From assembly GCF_027596085.1 (NCBI RefSeq), contig NC_072453.1, positions 5,062,448 to 5,126,447 on the forward strand: DNA of 64,000 nt, given 5' to 3'. Shown here piece after piece: positions 1-48,299 of this stretch (within the stretch, counting starts at the first letter, position 1; every line of letters starts with the position of its first letter). The DNA is from Anoplopoma fimbria. Taxonomy: Eukaryota > Chordata > Actinopteri > Perciformes > Anoplopomatidae. The notes under the pieces are model-generated. The model did not search any database and was not told where the DNA came from. It worked only from the letters and a program-made list of their open reading frames with translations. The position numbers were made by a program, and so were the translations under genes.

Positions 1-1541
1 CACAGCATCTCTGACAGCTGGCATTCATTAGGAGACTCACATTAATAATGTTGTGACATCTCTAACAGAGGACGAGCGATCATTAAACACCAGCAAGGTA
101 CTCAACAGCGTGAAAACAATCTGACTGACGTCAGCACAGTTGGAAAGATTCAAGGATTTTATATATTTATACAACCCCTCATTTCATTCAACTCTTTCTC
201 TCCTGACACTGTGATGTTTTCTTGTTTCTCATACTTTATAGTGAAAAATGTATTCTATAGTATGTTTTTACAGCAGAAAGGCTTGTTCTTATTTGAAAAA
301 GTGTGTTGTGGTGAAGAGGTGGCTCCATGGCCGGGAATATCAGCCCACCACTTTGGTTCAGACTGAAATATTTCAGCAACTATTGTATGGAATGCCATGA
401 AATGTGTGTCAAGAGGATGAGTTCTCGTGACTGTTCATCCGCTGACCTTTCCTCTAGTGCCACAAGCGTGTTAATCATATCACTTTTCCAGTGAAATATC
501 TACAATATCTACAAATTGGATTGGCCCAAGTTGTTAGTATGACTGTACACTCTTACATCATGTCTCAAATTCACAACATAAACTGCAAATGTTTAGTATA
601 TAGTGTGTTACATGTTCCTCCGAGCAGAGCAGGGTCCAGACTCTATTTAAAACCTTCTTTTTGTGAGTGTGCTGTAATGCATAATATTCTCCCACAATGC
701 AAATGGATTTATGAATTTTCATAAATTGTGGGTGAAACAGCTTCAAAGACATCTTGCAAAACAAAAAGACAAGTATTAAAACACAAAAAACAATAAAGAT
801 TCAGTTTTGCTTTCTCTTTTTTATGTTCTTATGAAGGTACTTGGCAGTATTTACAGTTTAAACGGCATCTTTGTATCGCTTGCATCATCATCTGTTAGTT
901 TAAAATGTTTAAGTTTGTGATACTTATGAATGCTATATACTGTGACAATTGGTTTGTAGTCATACTGTATAAGTTTAAAAATACAAATGTCAGAGATCAA
1001 AACCGAGCTGCAAAATGTATTATAAAGTATTTAATTCTAAAATAGCAAAAATGTTTTATTCTTTTTCCAGAAAGCAAAGCAAAGCATGGCCCAAATGTAT
1101 ACATCAATATGGGAAAAAAACATAAATAAATGATTTATTCACAGCATGCTAAAATGAACGCTCATTGCTTAAACATGACCTGCAATTGTGCTATTAATTT
1201 ATTATGAGTTCATTTGAATGTCAGTCTAAGGTCTGTGACTCATTAATTGATCACCCTATAATACAGAAGGTGCGTGAACTAACTGAGCATTTGTGACTCA
1301 ACAATTCATTAGCACAGCTTAGACCATACTCTTAAACACATACAGGCACTGCTTATTCAACTGTATTTATTAAAATGTGTTGTGCACAGATCATTAATAG
1401 ATTTACCTATGTAGATCTTTAGTACAGTGATATGCAATATGAGGATTGTTCTGTGATGCCACGATTGTGCATTTTTCTTCTTTCTACATGTTCAGTATTC
1501 TGGAGCACAGACGCAGAGCAGACAGATGAGCAGTCTGATGG
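1..1541. other. Sequence 3' of tmem130; no gene recognised
   Basis: AT-rich sequence downstream of the tmem130 stop codon. The part nearest 1541 is presumably the tmem130 3' UTR, because the gene runs on the minus strand. Short open frames at 491-764 are spurious on both strands. A TGACGTCA octamer (CRE palindrome) lies at 126-133, with no recognisable promoter around it. I found no coding exon here. Confidence 0.5.
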
Positions 1542-5644
<4,103 letters not shown>

Positions 5645-7170
5645 ATCTGCTGGTCCTCAGGAGGACCTCAAGTATAAGTAAAGTTAATCCTGGAAGCAGA
5701 GTGGTTGGTCATGTGGCTCCTTCTGACTGCCTGTGAGATTCAGAGCATGCCGACTAGAGCTGTAAAGGCCTTGAAATTGTCACCATGCGTTTCAATCATG
5801 TGGCTCTGGAACAACAATCAGCTTTTGTGAAGGAAGCTCTTGCCGGGTCGCATTTCTGTCAGATATGTGGGGCATCTTTCTAAGATGTGGCCATTTGAAA
5901 ACAGAAATAACACCTAGTTTCATAAGAACAGTGGAGGTACATTGATATCCACATGGTGGTGCTAAAAACTCAAGGCTCAACCAAAAAAACTGGTTATATT
6001 ATTAACATTTCTTGTTGGCCTATACTCAGATTTAATGGTAAAAGTCAGCATAATCTCCCCTTTTTGCTTCCTTACATATAACACAAAGAAAAGAATGGTG
6101 TGTATAAAGTCATTCAAAATATAGGCTACACATAATAGATAGTACTAAGAAGTGACACTACATTATTTGTTTTGTCTTGCTAAAATGTGTTGAAGCTATA
6201 CTCAGGGAAAAGCAGACAACTGCCCCAGGCCCTAAACCTTTGTTTATGATTTGTCTACATTTGATTAATTTCAAATTTGTTTGAATGTACAGCACTAGAT
6301 CACACTATCAACTAAAATGGCAAGGGTCCATTTTTCTTGAAGTCTAAGAGAAGGGTCCAAGGGTTTCACAGTTTGAAATGTCAGACAGAAATCACTGAAT
6401 TTTATGGTAAAAGCTTGTATTCATATGGTAAAATATGGAATCAAACTACAACATCAAGATTTGAGGTATCAGAGTTGGTATGGAGAGAGAAAACTAGTTG
6501 CACATGTAAGCACTGCGCTATTGTTCATTGTTGTATGTAATATGAACTACTTCACAACGAAAAGTGTGTTACGCACCTTTACCCCAATTATGATTCATGG
6601 TGCCTCATCAAGTCTCATAAAAAGCAGGCTAGTGATAATATACTGATGACTTTTCAATAGATTGGCATCAGGCCATGCACGTTCATGTTTTACAGCAAAT
6701 GTCACACCATGTAATTAACTTATCCTCAAGTTTCTAAAGCCATGTGACATTTACCTATCCTCATATGATACATGTTAATATCTCATCAGGTAGTCCAAAA
6801 ACAGCATTTCACACGTGAAAAGCAATATGTGGCCTCTTCAGGTGTGACTTTATCATGGACTCAGCGGTGGAAAGCACACAGGTAAATACTGTACAATTAT
6901 TAAGGTTGCTGTAAATCCACATAATATTGCTTTTTTTCTTTGTACTCCACTGCATTTCAGAAGGAAACTGTATACCCCAGTGCAGCCTTTGACAGCTACA
7001 GTTAATGACTTTATATGTTTAATATGAATAATGCAAGGATTGGCCTTCTTTGCAACTATTTGCAATACTGCACCCTCTTCCGGCCAACTGGAGCATTGCA
7101 TTTTAACAGCAGAACAGTGCCAAATTGAATCACACCTTAAAAACACCCTAGAGTCATAACTTTTTGGATA
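5645..7170. other. Intergenic spacer between tmem130 and baiap2l1
   Basis: The two genes are head-to-head about 1.8 kb apart. The first bases next to 5644 should be tmem130 5' UTR and promoter. No pentraxin (nptx2) exon is seen here, although NPTX2 lies between these genes in human. Short open frames at 5792-5980 and 6337-6646 have no recognisable homology. Confidence 0.6.
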
Positions 7171-7171
7171 A

Positions 7172-7475
7172 CGTCAGTGTGGATAACGTCCACGGTGACG
7201 TCACGGCGCCCTCCCCTCGCGCTCCGCCCTCATAAACCTGAACTCACTGGGGAGTCTCTCTGTGTGCCAGTCAGTCCGTCAGTCAGTGCGTCCTCCGCCG
7301 GCCGTCGAGCGTCTCTCTGTCCACATGCGCACAGTGAGGGGGCACACACAGGGAGCAGGACCGGCTCTGGGACTTATTATTCGGAGTGAACACCTGGATT
7401 ACGAAACACCATTTGTATTTTTCTTATTTCTTACTTTTTCCTAAATTTGGGGCAAAAGAAAAAGAACCTGCCATC
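7172..7475 (+). promoter_or_regulatory. CpG-rich promoter and 5' UTR of baiap2l1, with a CRE site
   Basis: A GC/CpG-rich block from about 7180 to 7330 in otherwise AT-rich DNA lies directly upstream of the baiap2l1 start codon. It contains a perfect CRE palindrome TGACGTCA at 7196-7203 and a weak TATA-like CATAAA near 7229. The transcription start is inferred, not seen. Confidence 0.6.
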
Positions 7476-29520
<22,045 letters not shown>

Positions 29521-30869
29521 CACAGAAGATAATGATTCTCACCGCTTTCATGCCTTCAGGGGAATCATGCAACATTGGAATGATGCGACACACTAAATAT
29601 CATCCCCAACCCGACATCTCACCAGCCTGCATGCTTGTCTCTCTCAGTAACAGTCTGCTCTATTAAAGGAATCCATTGTTTCTTGGCACAGGTGTGTTTG
29701 ACTGTGCCAGTGTGTGTTTTACATCAACCACGACAGAAAATATTGCATCAACAACACTTTGAGAAGCAGAAATTAAAAGTTTTGTGACGCAAATATTTTA
29801 CGTTTAAGTAGGAATTCACCCAAAACCGAAAAATTTAGACTATGTACACAATCAAGATCATGCACAGGAATGGCGGACTCCACTACAGATGATAAAACCT
29901 ACTACAGTGTATAGATAGGTAATTACTGAATGTAAATACTTTGAATGGAACTCAGATAAAGCTATTGAGGCTTATTGTGCGTTTGGTGGTCCCACAAATA
30001 CCAGTGGAGTTTCTACTGAAATGCTAAAAAGGAGATAAAACCTGAATCTTCATTTTAGGTGAACTGTCCCTTTAAGATGCAAAAGAGCTGCTTAAACAGT
30101 GTCATAAGGTCTTTTCCAGCATGTTTGTGCTGCAGTCAGTGCAGTGTTTTCACATAAAATGAAGAGATCCAGATTGACTTGATGCTGATGAGGAAGACCA
30201 GCATCCAGGCTGTCTACCTGACTTGCCAAAAATATATTGTTATTCCTGTTTTTGTTATAGTTATTTTTGTCTTTCTTTTCTTAAGAGGCATTATGATATA
30301 CAAAGATTGTGAGAATGAAGGGAGAGTGTTGGGAAGAGGCTTTGTCATTTGAGTGAAGGCAAAACAGTATGTCACTGTTTAAAATGAGAAGGCTATTTAT
30401 ATACACTAAGATTGTATGAGATATTTAAATAGAAAATATGGGTGCAGAAGTCTATTCCGCCACCGTACTTATGATCCCAAGATTATTTTAATTTGACTGC
30501 TGGTATGTATTTAAAATGGGCAATGACCTTTTGATGAAGGGAACATTTTCACTCCTCATGGTTTCACTGTTGTTTATCCTGTGTACAATGCACGGTTTAT
30601 ACAAAATAATATGTACTAGTAGACATTTGCATTGTATGAAGAAAGTGGGTCTCTGTTTTAAAGTATTAACTGTATTGTAAAAAAAGAAGATTTTTTTGCC
30701 ATGTAAATGCTTTACAAAATGTAAATGTATGAGGAGGAACTGACTGATGATCAGCTGATTGATCCTCATAGACCCACTCGTGTGTGTAAGTGAAGCCAGC
30801 GTAGTTATTGCCTCATGCTTTCTGCAGAGTACCTTGCCACTGTGTTGACCTATGTAGTCTTTCTTTCTC

Positions 30870-30875
30870 AATAAA
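30870..30875 (+). terminator. Poly(A) signal of baiap2l1
   Basis: AATAAA about 1.35 kb after the baiap2l1 stop codon, giving a plausible 3' UTR of 29521 to about 30895. It is the first clear hexamer with no further gene features before it. Confidence 0.6.
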
Positions 30876-30899
30876 ACAAAGTAAAGTAAAAGTTTGCAT

Positions 30900-32080
30900 G
30901 ATTAATGTTCAATTGCCTTTTCTATTTTGATACGCGTTACTACTTCACATACGAATATGTTTTATCGAAGACTGGGATGAAAGCGATAACCTGTTTTCTA
31001 CTCTGTGTGAATTTAGAAGCTAATATTGTGATTATTATCAAACTAATTACCATACAAACAGTTAATAAACAGTATAAAGATTATTACAGAAACAGAGATG
31101 TCTAGAAACTAAGGAAAGAAAGGTTTGTTTACATTACATACATTAAGGATACTAGAACTTGCACACTCAAAAATAACTTAAACATAATTACTCTACCAGA
31201 CATTTAGTTCAGTTTATTTATTTAAGTCAGTGTTTTTTATCTACCTAAGACAGAACAACCTGGCCATTGTTATTGGTTTGACTGTGGTGTTTTAAATGTT
31301 ATACGTTGTCTTCTGTAATATACTAATTGGGCTTCTTAGCAAAAAAATCTTACGAAACATGAGTAGCACTGGAAGAAGTACTCTGATCCTTTAAGATTTT
31401 CTTGCAGTGTTAATTGTTGAAAAGTACGCATTCACTATTTTTTGACACATTTTTTTGTATATGGCAACAATCGAAAACTGCTGTTCATAATAGTTAATTA
31501 GTTAATTTTGATGCAGTTAAGTAACAAATTTATCATTATGGTGACCTCACGTAAATCACAACAAAGCTTGCACAGCTCCAACCTTGGCAGGCCTAATAAG
31601 ATAAGATAAGATAAGATAAGATAATCCTTTATTAGTCCCGCAGCGGGGAAATTTGCAGGCTTACAGCAGCATAGAGTTAAAGTGCACACAAGAGACATAG
31701 TAAAGAAAGACAAGATAAAAATAAAAATAAAAATAAAAATGAAAAATAAAAAATAAAAATAAAACAAGTATTATAAATAAGCAATAAAAACAGTAGAAAA
31801 ACACAATAACTGAAATATAATATTTACAGACAGAAAAAAAAACTATATTAACTATTATTGCACAGTGTTTTTATTGTCATGTAATCAGTCACACAACTGA
31901 AAACACCTGTGTGGGAATGCTGGGCTTTAAATCAGTTAATCATATTTTATAAGCTGATAATGTGTTTTGTTTGTGTTGTCAGACAAATGTAATGGAGTAC
32001 TGGAAATTGGACATACTCAATTAAAGTACCCAAAACAGGTACCCAAAAATTGAGTGAATCTTACTTATCACCACTGTTGT
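30900..32080. other. Intergenic spacer between baiap2l1 and tecpr1
   Basis: AT-rich. It holds the retroposon-tail-like sequence at 31595-31770 and no recognisable exon. A bri3 gene, which lies between these two genes in human, was looked for and not seen here or in 32.3-34.1 kb. Confidence 0.5.
31595..31770 (+). mobile_element. Non-LTR retroposon (LINE/SINE) 3'-tail-like fragment
   Basis: Six ATAAG units are followed by 'atcctttattagtcccgcag' and 'cggggaaatttgcaggctt', then an A-rich tail with repeated aaaat. A related short piece with 'cctttattgatccccatggg' lies at 39855-39890. Such tails are common ends of non-LTR elements in fish genomes. The exact family is not assigned. Confidence 0.5.
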
Positions 32081-32084
32081 GAAT

Positions 32085-32340
32085 ATATTCAGGTTATGAG
32101 CCAGCAGCGCCCCCTGCTGGACGCGGAAGCTGCAAACACCTGCTGCCGGGAGAAGAGCCAATGAGAGTGAAGAAACAGCGACACTTCCTGTTTCACCTAG
32201 CAGAGACATTGTGATGTGAATATCAGAGGTGATGAGACCTGCTATGCTTTAGACAGCTGTTTTCATTCATTATCGCTCGCTGGATGGACGGCGGTGACGC
32301 CTGCGCCTTGTGACTGTTTATGAGAGGAAGCTCAAGGTTG
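32085..32340 (+). promoter_or_regulatory. Probable promoter and noncoding first exon of tecpr1
   Basis: A GC/CpG-richer island (cgccccctgctggacgcgg; gacggcggtgacgcctgcgc) in AT-rich DNA lies about 1.9 kb before the first tecpr1 coding exon, which has a clear acceptor (cccccag) 15 nt before its ATG. This implies at least one upstream noncoding exon. Its borders cannot be fixed from sequence alone. Confidence 0.4.
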
Positions 32341-33613
32341 GTGTGTTTGGTGTTAATTCGCTATTTCCAGATGGCTTAGCCTGTAAGCCTGCACCAAGAG
32401 CAAGCGGAGTGTCGTCAAAGCCTAAAGCTGTTTTTATTATGCAGTTGGCGTTTGTTTGTAGCATTTACAGCTTCATTCACACCTGCAGTGTAGTGCGGCT
32501 AATGTGTAGCACATTGCTAATATGCAGCTACATACCTCATTATACTGTAATACAACACCAACAAATAAACATATTGCTGTTCATTTGACTTCAGCGACAC
32601 TGTGTCCCTACTGTCAGAGTCTATGTATCTGTTGTTTGATTATCATATTATTACTATTATTATCATTATTGTTATTATTATGAGCTGGATGTATACAGAC
32701 TGTAGGTGACAGGGGATACGCCTTTTAGCAGCAGCATCCCTGCCAGTTACGCAATGTTGTGAAATGGACACCACTTGGCATTTAGCAGTCCTCGCACAGT
32801 TTGCTGTTGTCATTTCACATTTGCCATGCAGGCTTAGATGTTATGATGACATTGTCCAGGATGTAGAATGAATGGGTTTGGGTCGTGGCCCTGAGAAGTG
32901 GAGCAGAAGTGGTGTAAACAAACAAAAGAGCACAGAGAGCCTGGATCAGGTCCACCTCAACACATGACCCCGATTGACATGTACAGCTCTTCTGTTATTG
33001 TTTCACATATGGTGCTGTATGTATGAATGCCTCAGTAGTAAAACAGGTGCACAGGTGTAAATGATCCTGGTATTGTTCATGTTGACTGGCTGACTGTTGC
33101 ACAGTCATGGCTCACTTGAATAGAACACAGCTATCGTTAGCAATGTAATGTGTGACACCTGTGCTCTTCCTGCTATGATAAGTGAAAGTGAGTGCATTAA
33201 TGTCCCAGGGAGTTGTGCTGTCTCATACCATGAGATCTCCATGGAAGAAGAGACATTTTATCTGTATGGGACCTTGCCGGCTAAATGAAGGATAAAAAAA
33301 AAAAAAAAAAAAAGTGAATCAAATTTGATAAACAATCTCTCAATAACCCCTGGGTTGCAGAGGTCGTTAGTTTTTATCTGTTTATTTCTCCTCCTACCAC
33401 ATCAAATATTTGTGTAACACACTTTAAATGTATGCTTTTTGTATGTTATTTTATGACCAAATGCATTCAATGCATTCAATGAATTCTCTTCATCATAACA
33501 TTTCAGCTTATAATTTATTTATCTGTCCTTGTAGGTCTATTGTCTGTCAGCATCCGTCCTCCTTAACCTTTTTAATCCTGCTGAGACCCATTGGGTCCAT
33601 TATAACAAGCACT

Positions 33614-33849
33614 TACAGTACCAGTCAAAAGTTTGGACACACCTTCTCATTCAATGGTTTTTCTTTATTTAAAAAAAAAAAAATTCTACATTGTAGATTA
33701 ATATTTAAGACATCCAAACTATGAAGGAACACATATGGAATTATTTGGTAAACAAACAAATGCTCAACAAACCAGAATATGTTTTATATTTTAGATTCTT
33801 CAAAGTAGTTGAATGAGAAGGTGTGTCCAAACTTTTGACTGGTACTGTA
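33614..33849. mobile_element. Tc1/mariner-type MITE with perfect 41-bp terminal inverted repeats
   Basis: The 236-bp element (counting the TA target at each end) starts tacagtaccagtcaaaagtt, and its last 41 bp are the exact reverse complement of its first 41 bp. The interior is AT-rich with no transposase. It lies upstream of the first coding exon of tecpr1, probably in its 5' intron. Confidence 0.92.
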
Positions 33850-34169
33850 AATCAACCTTGAATTTCATTTTAGATTCAAGCCATCATCACAATTTTTTTC
33901 AAAGATACCATTTGGAAATGTGTGTACAATTAATACCATGATATCCTGAATAGTATCATTCATTTATATACTTAATGATGCAGTTTTTAAAAAACGGTGT
34001 ATTTTGTTTGAATATTATTTCCAATTACACACTGGAACTAACAGATACAGATTATATACTTGATATCGTCGTTCACTGTAGAGGGAAAAAACATGTTGTT
34101 ACTTTAAGGCCACATTATCTACATTCACCCCTCTCTCTTCTTCCTGTTCCCCAGGTTCCCGGTCCAACC

Positions 34170-44314
<10,145 letters not shown>

Positions 44315-44805
44315 ACACACACACATAGACACACACGTACTGTACATAGCCACCCTAAACCATATTACCTTTGTAGTAATATGCAGTTTGTAGTCTATAG
44401 TTCTTGTTTAAAAAGTACTTCTTCTTTTAACGCTGGAGTAGCAGAAATGATAATCCAATTTCAAACTCTAGAGGACAACCTTTAGTCTTCACTGCAATCA
44501 GTGTAAAAGAAAGTTGTGACTTTTGGACTTTCAGAACTATCTCTAAATGCTGAATCTTTCTCGTTTTCTCTGAAGACAATCGATAGTCAATTTACCAGAA
44601 TGTTAATTTATACTTAGCTGGCATACTTACGGGCATTTCTGTCTAATTTGTTTTTGGTCATTGGCATTGAACTTGATGGTCTTAATGCATTTTCCTTATT
44701 TATTCATCAGGTCGTCATATTTCCGTGGTTTTCTTTGTATATAGTGTTCTAAATAAGGTTGCTTAGCTGCTGAACTGTCAGCTCAAGGGCTGGTAGTGTA
44801 TACAA

Positions 44806-44811
44806 AATAAA
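44806..44811 (+). terminator. Possible proximal poly(A) signal of tecpr1
   Basis: AATAAA about 490 nt after the tecpr1 stop codon. The distal site at 45861-45866 is the stronger candidate. Confidence 0.35.
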
Positions 44812-45855
44812 AATAATGTTAAAATTAGCCTCTGGAAACAGTAAAAACTGATAACAAGATAGAGCAAGCAGGATAATGTTACAGGCGTCACAGACTGCTT
44901 ATCTGACACACGTGTACGATTTTATACCACTACAGACTGCAGCATCTGGATTTCCCCCATTGGTTTCTAATGTCACAGCTTTCTGAACGGACTTGCGATG
45001 CCTTAATTTGGGTGTATTGTTTGCAAAAATCCAGTCAATTGTTTGGAGCCAGAGAATCCAATTTAGAGTAGTGAAACCCAGGCGAGAAGCAAACTGAGTG
45101 TGAAAGGCTGTAAATCAAGGCAAGCGACCCAAAACATACTTTTCTGTAAGCAGTTCTCTGCTTTATTGATGAAACTGAAACCCTCACACCTAGTAAAAAA
45201 AAAAAACTACTGTGTATTTTTCAGGAAGTTTATGTTTTTCCCATTGACTTCAAAGCACTCTTGAGTGTTTTTTGGAACCAGCTTGTAGCAGCTGTAACAA
45301 GACCTGCACTAGCTTTAATTACCTGTGGTGGTTGCTGCTTGCCTTGTACAAACAGTCAACTGATGTTTTATAAGGATTTTAATGTTATTTTCTTAAAAAA
45401 ATGTGATTATTTTTATGTTGTAATGGAGTACGTGCAATGGTTAACAATGTAAATAAGGGAATCATGTGGATTACTTGAAAATGTCTTGTGGTTGAACCTT
45501 CCTCTTTAGCAGGAGAATATTTGCATGCTCTACTTCCTGATGATAGTAGAATGACTGAGCAATTAGAAAAAAACGTTTAAAAAAAAAAACACTATTTTTT
45601 TTATAAGTCTGTAAGATATTAATAATATACAAGTAGTACAGTAGTTGCTGCAATGATTCAGGCAACCATTTATGTTAATGGTTGGCTTAATTCCCCCATT
45701 TCATAATGTACTGTCTAAATATGATATTGTCAATGCTAAAAGTGTACAGAGATCTGTCTCTTTTATCTGTGTATAACTAACATCATACTGTCAGTGCTAT
45801 TGACATTGTGGAGTACTTTTTTCTCAAGTGTTGTGCATGGTCAAAGTAACAGTCC

Positions 45856-45885
45856 TTGTCAATAAATAAATGTGTTTATTGACAA
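45856..45885. terminator. Palindromic bidirectional poly(A) signal between tecpr1 and bhlha15
   Basis: An 11-bp arm (ttgtcaataaa, 45856-45866) is repeated in exact inverted form at 45875-45885 across an 8-nt loop. The plus strand therefore carries AATAAA at 45861-45866 for tecpr1, and the minus strand carries AATAAA at 45880-45875 for bhlha15. The two genes converge on this point from 44314 and 46599. Confidence 0.65.
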
Positions 45886-46152
45886 TAACTCACCCAATAG
45901 TTTCTCCTGATCTTTATCACGACATGGAGACATGAAAAATTCAAATAACACACACTTTAAATATCATCTTTGCCCTCCAGCTATTGGCGCACAACCTGTA
46001 AGAAGACACATGGTCTGAAATTGTCCTCTTGAGCAAACACACTTTCTATCTTCAACATTTCAGTATTCAGGCATTTCTTTTCCTCCTCGATGTGACAGTT
46101 ATGACTAGAGGCAACGCTCAGCAGGTTTCTCAACAGAAAAACACACAGAAGA

Positions 46153-46596
46153 TCATAAGATAACACAAAGGAGAACAAGTTCCTGCCCTGGCTCAAACCG
46201 TAGAAGATGAGAAATAAAGAGACAGAATGGCGAAAGATTAGCCCTGAGTACAATAACAAATAAGTCTTCATCACTCTTCATAACCACAATCCATCTGCTC
46301 TTCACCTTCCAGTCTGCAGTCTTTTTGTATGCTTTGTATATTGGTGCTCCAATCGTTTCATACTTTGCATGAAGTTCTAGTCTTGACAGCCCACCTTTAT
46401 CTTTGGTCAAGCATGGTTTGAATGTCAGAGGTCTATGATCTGGAACAGCACCCATTTCCTGCAGAGAACCACTTCTGAGCAGATCCCAGAGCAGTGCACC
46501 TGAAGGACCTGGATATGGTTTGAGATTTGGCCCTAAAGCTCTTCCCCACACCTCTCTCTGCCTTGGAGACTGGTCTCCAGACCACCTTTCAGCCAC
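46153..46596 (-). other. 147-codon open frame in the bhlha15 3' UTR
   Basis: An open frame begins 2 nt after the bhlha15 stop codon in a different frame. The first listed codon is GTG, not ATG. It contains LKPYPGPSGALLWDLLRSGS and no domain I know. It is most likely untranslated 3' UTR that happens to be open. Annotated only because it is long. Confidence 0.25.
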
Positions 46597-46598
46597 TG

Positions 46599-47156
46599 TT
46601 AGCTGCGCTTGGTGAAGCTGTGCATGTGGTTGAGGTACTGGGTGAGATCATCCTCCCCATCCTCCTCCAGGTGCTGCTGGTAGCACTGGAGCAGCTTGGC
46701 GGTGCTGGCCTCGGACGAGACCCCTCCAGCGGGCAGGCACTCCGCTGACAAGTCCACGACGATGGTGGTTAAGGCTTTGATGTAGTTCTTTGCCAGGGTC
46801 AGTGTCTCGATTTTGGACAGCTTCTTGTCGGTGTTGACGTGGGGGATGGCCTCACGCAATGCTTGAAAGGCGTTGTTGAGTTTGTGCATGCGCTGGCGTT
46901 CCCTCTCGTTGCTCTCCAGTCGCCGGACGCTTCGTTCCTTGGTGCTGGAGCCGTGCTGCCTGCGCCGCCGGCCTCCAGCTCTCTTTCGCTTGCCGTCCCC
47001 GCCCCTTAGCGAGCCCCTCCAGGAGCCGCCGATCCGGACCGAGGCCTCCGAGCCCTCCTGCTCACTGGAACCTGGTTCTGGTTCTGTGTCAAGTTCTGGC
47101 TCTGGGTCAGACCAGGACCTCCTGGATGGTTTAAGAGCCTTCCCTTTGGACTTCAT
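46599..47156 (-). CDS. bhlha15: Class A basic helix-loop-helix factor 15 (MIST1)
   Basis: A single coding exon of 185 residues (human 189). The bHLH domain is at about residues 78-132: basic region [20 protein letters not shown], loop with [11 protein letters not shown], and helix 2 with [14 protein letters not shown]. This is nearly the same as mammalian MIST1. The N-terminal third is acidic, then Ser/Gly- and Arg/Lys-rich ([16 protein letters not shown], a likely nuclear signal). The C-terminal tail diverges but keeps a YQQ and a HSF near the end, as in human. Family role: E-box-binding homodimer that drives the secretory programme of pancreatic acinar and other serous cells. A good splice acceptor lies in the 5' UTR at 47216-47218, so a noncoding exon precedes the coding exon. 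bhlha15 sits next to tecpr1 and lmtk2 in human too. Confidence 0.97.
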   Translation of the reverse strand: MKSKGKALKPSRRSWSDPEPELDTEPEPGSSEQEGSEASVRIGGSWRGSLRGGDGKRKRAGGRRRRQHGSSTKERSVRRLESNERERQRMHKLNNAFQALREAIPHVNTDKKLSKIETLTLAKNYIKALTTIVVDLSAECLPAGGVSSEASTAKLLQCYQQHLEEDGEDDLTQYLNHMHSFTKRS

Positions 47157-48060
47157 CCTGTGGCCTCCTTCACCTTTCTCTCTGTGACAGTGTAGTTCTC
47201 ACAGCTTCAACAGGCCTGGAAGAAAAGATGGGACTGTTAGAGAAAGGAAGAAAAACTTTGTGTTTCTGAAGTATACAAAAGTGGCATTTTAACAAGAAGT
47301 ATTTAAAAACAGTCTCCTCCCAGTCAGCAAGTAATCCCCAATTCCCTAACAAGCCTCTTGCCAAGTCAAACGGCCCAGCATCCTGTTGTATCTAATCGTC
47401 CTCTTGCGGTGTGAAAACTCCATGATGTTAGCTTTTTAATCTTCGCCTCCCTTATCCTCACGGCCCTGCGATAATGCCCATTTCAAGGTTACACTCACAA
47501 AAAACACAGAGGCCAGCCAGCACTCAGTTAACTCACCTCCATTTCTCTTTCTAACACCCAGTAGATGTTTAGCTTTAAAAAAAAAGGGTATTGATGAATC
47601 AACTTCTTAAAGTCAGTTGAATTTACTCTAGCTTTAGTTGAATGTTTACCAGAGTAGGTCCACAAGCAATGGAAATTTCTAAACCATATTATCAAATAGG
47701 GTAATGTGCTGAAACGGGTAAAAAGTTTCAGATAAAGCTGTTTTACATAGATTAGGGACACAATAAAATGAGGGAAAAAAAAAACCTCCAGGGTAATTCC
47801 CCAACAGCATCCCTCTCATTATTTTCCTAAACCAAGTATATCACCCAAACATTAGTGTTAGAGACTAAACAAGCAAAAGTCAGTTTAATTCACTGTAGTA
47901 AATGATAGCAGCAGCCATTAAAGTGAATAAAACAGCTGAACTAAAACATGTAAAAAGCCTTACCGTGGGAGTTAAACTAATTTTCCTCCTCCTCAGTGTT
48001 TACAGAAAAATCGCCACCATGCAGCCGGTCATTCAACGCACCATCATATAAAGTAAAACG
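47157..48060 (-). promoter_or_regulatory. Probable 5' UTR exons and promoter of bhlha15
   Basis: The 3' part of the 5' UTR is 47157-47215, preceded by an acceptor (ttcttccag). About 750 bp upstream a good donor (CACG|gtaagg) ends a candidate noncoding exon at 47964. A TATA-like tttatat on the minus strand near 48045-48053 could place the start around 48020. Exon 1 is inferred. Confidence 0.4.
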
Positions 48061-48094
48061 AGCGGAGTGAGCAGAAGAGCGTCGCGGTGCAGCA

Positions 48095-48143
<49 letters not shown>

Positions 48144-48170
48144 GCACGCACACACACACACACACACACA
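48095..48170. repeat. (CA)n microsatellite with (CG)CA interruptions
   Basis: CA run broken by three CACG units near 48139-48150. It lies just upstream of the candidate bhlha15 promoter, and a CpG-containing stretch follows at 48190-48300. Confidence 0.95.
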
Positions 48171-48299
48171 AACGCAGATAACTGTCACATGCGAGCTACC
48201 TGTAACTGACCGATGTCCACGTCGCGCTGCTCAGCCAATCAGAGAGCTCGCTCACTCCTTCCAGCTCTGTGCGCTGCCCAAATGTCCTGCACGATGTCA

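Noticed and set aside
30488..31105. Open frames 127 aa (minus) and 66 aa (plus) at the baiap2l1 3' end
   Set aside because: They lie in the AT-rich 3' UTR and spacer, with no homology recognised. The minus frame is antisense to the UTR.
32310..32588. 92-codon frame tested as a possible bri3 exon
   Set aside because: Lacks the BRI3 proline/tyrosine-rich start and Cys-rich membrane segment. It starts inside the probable tecpr1 noncoding exon.
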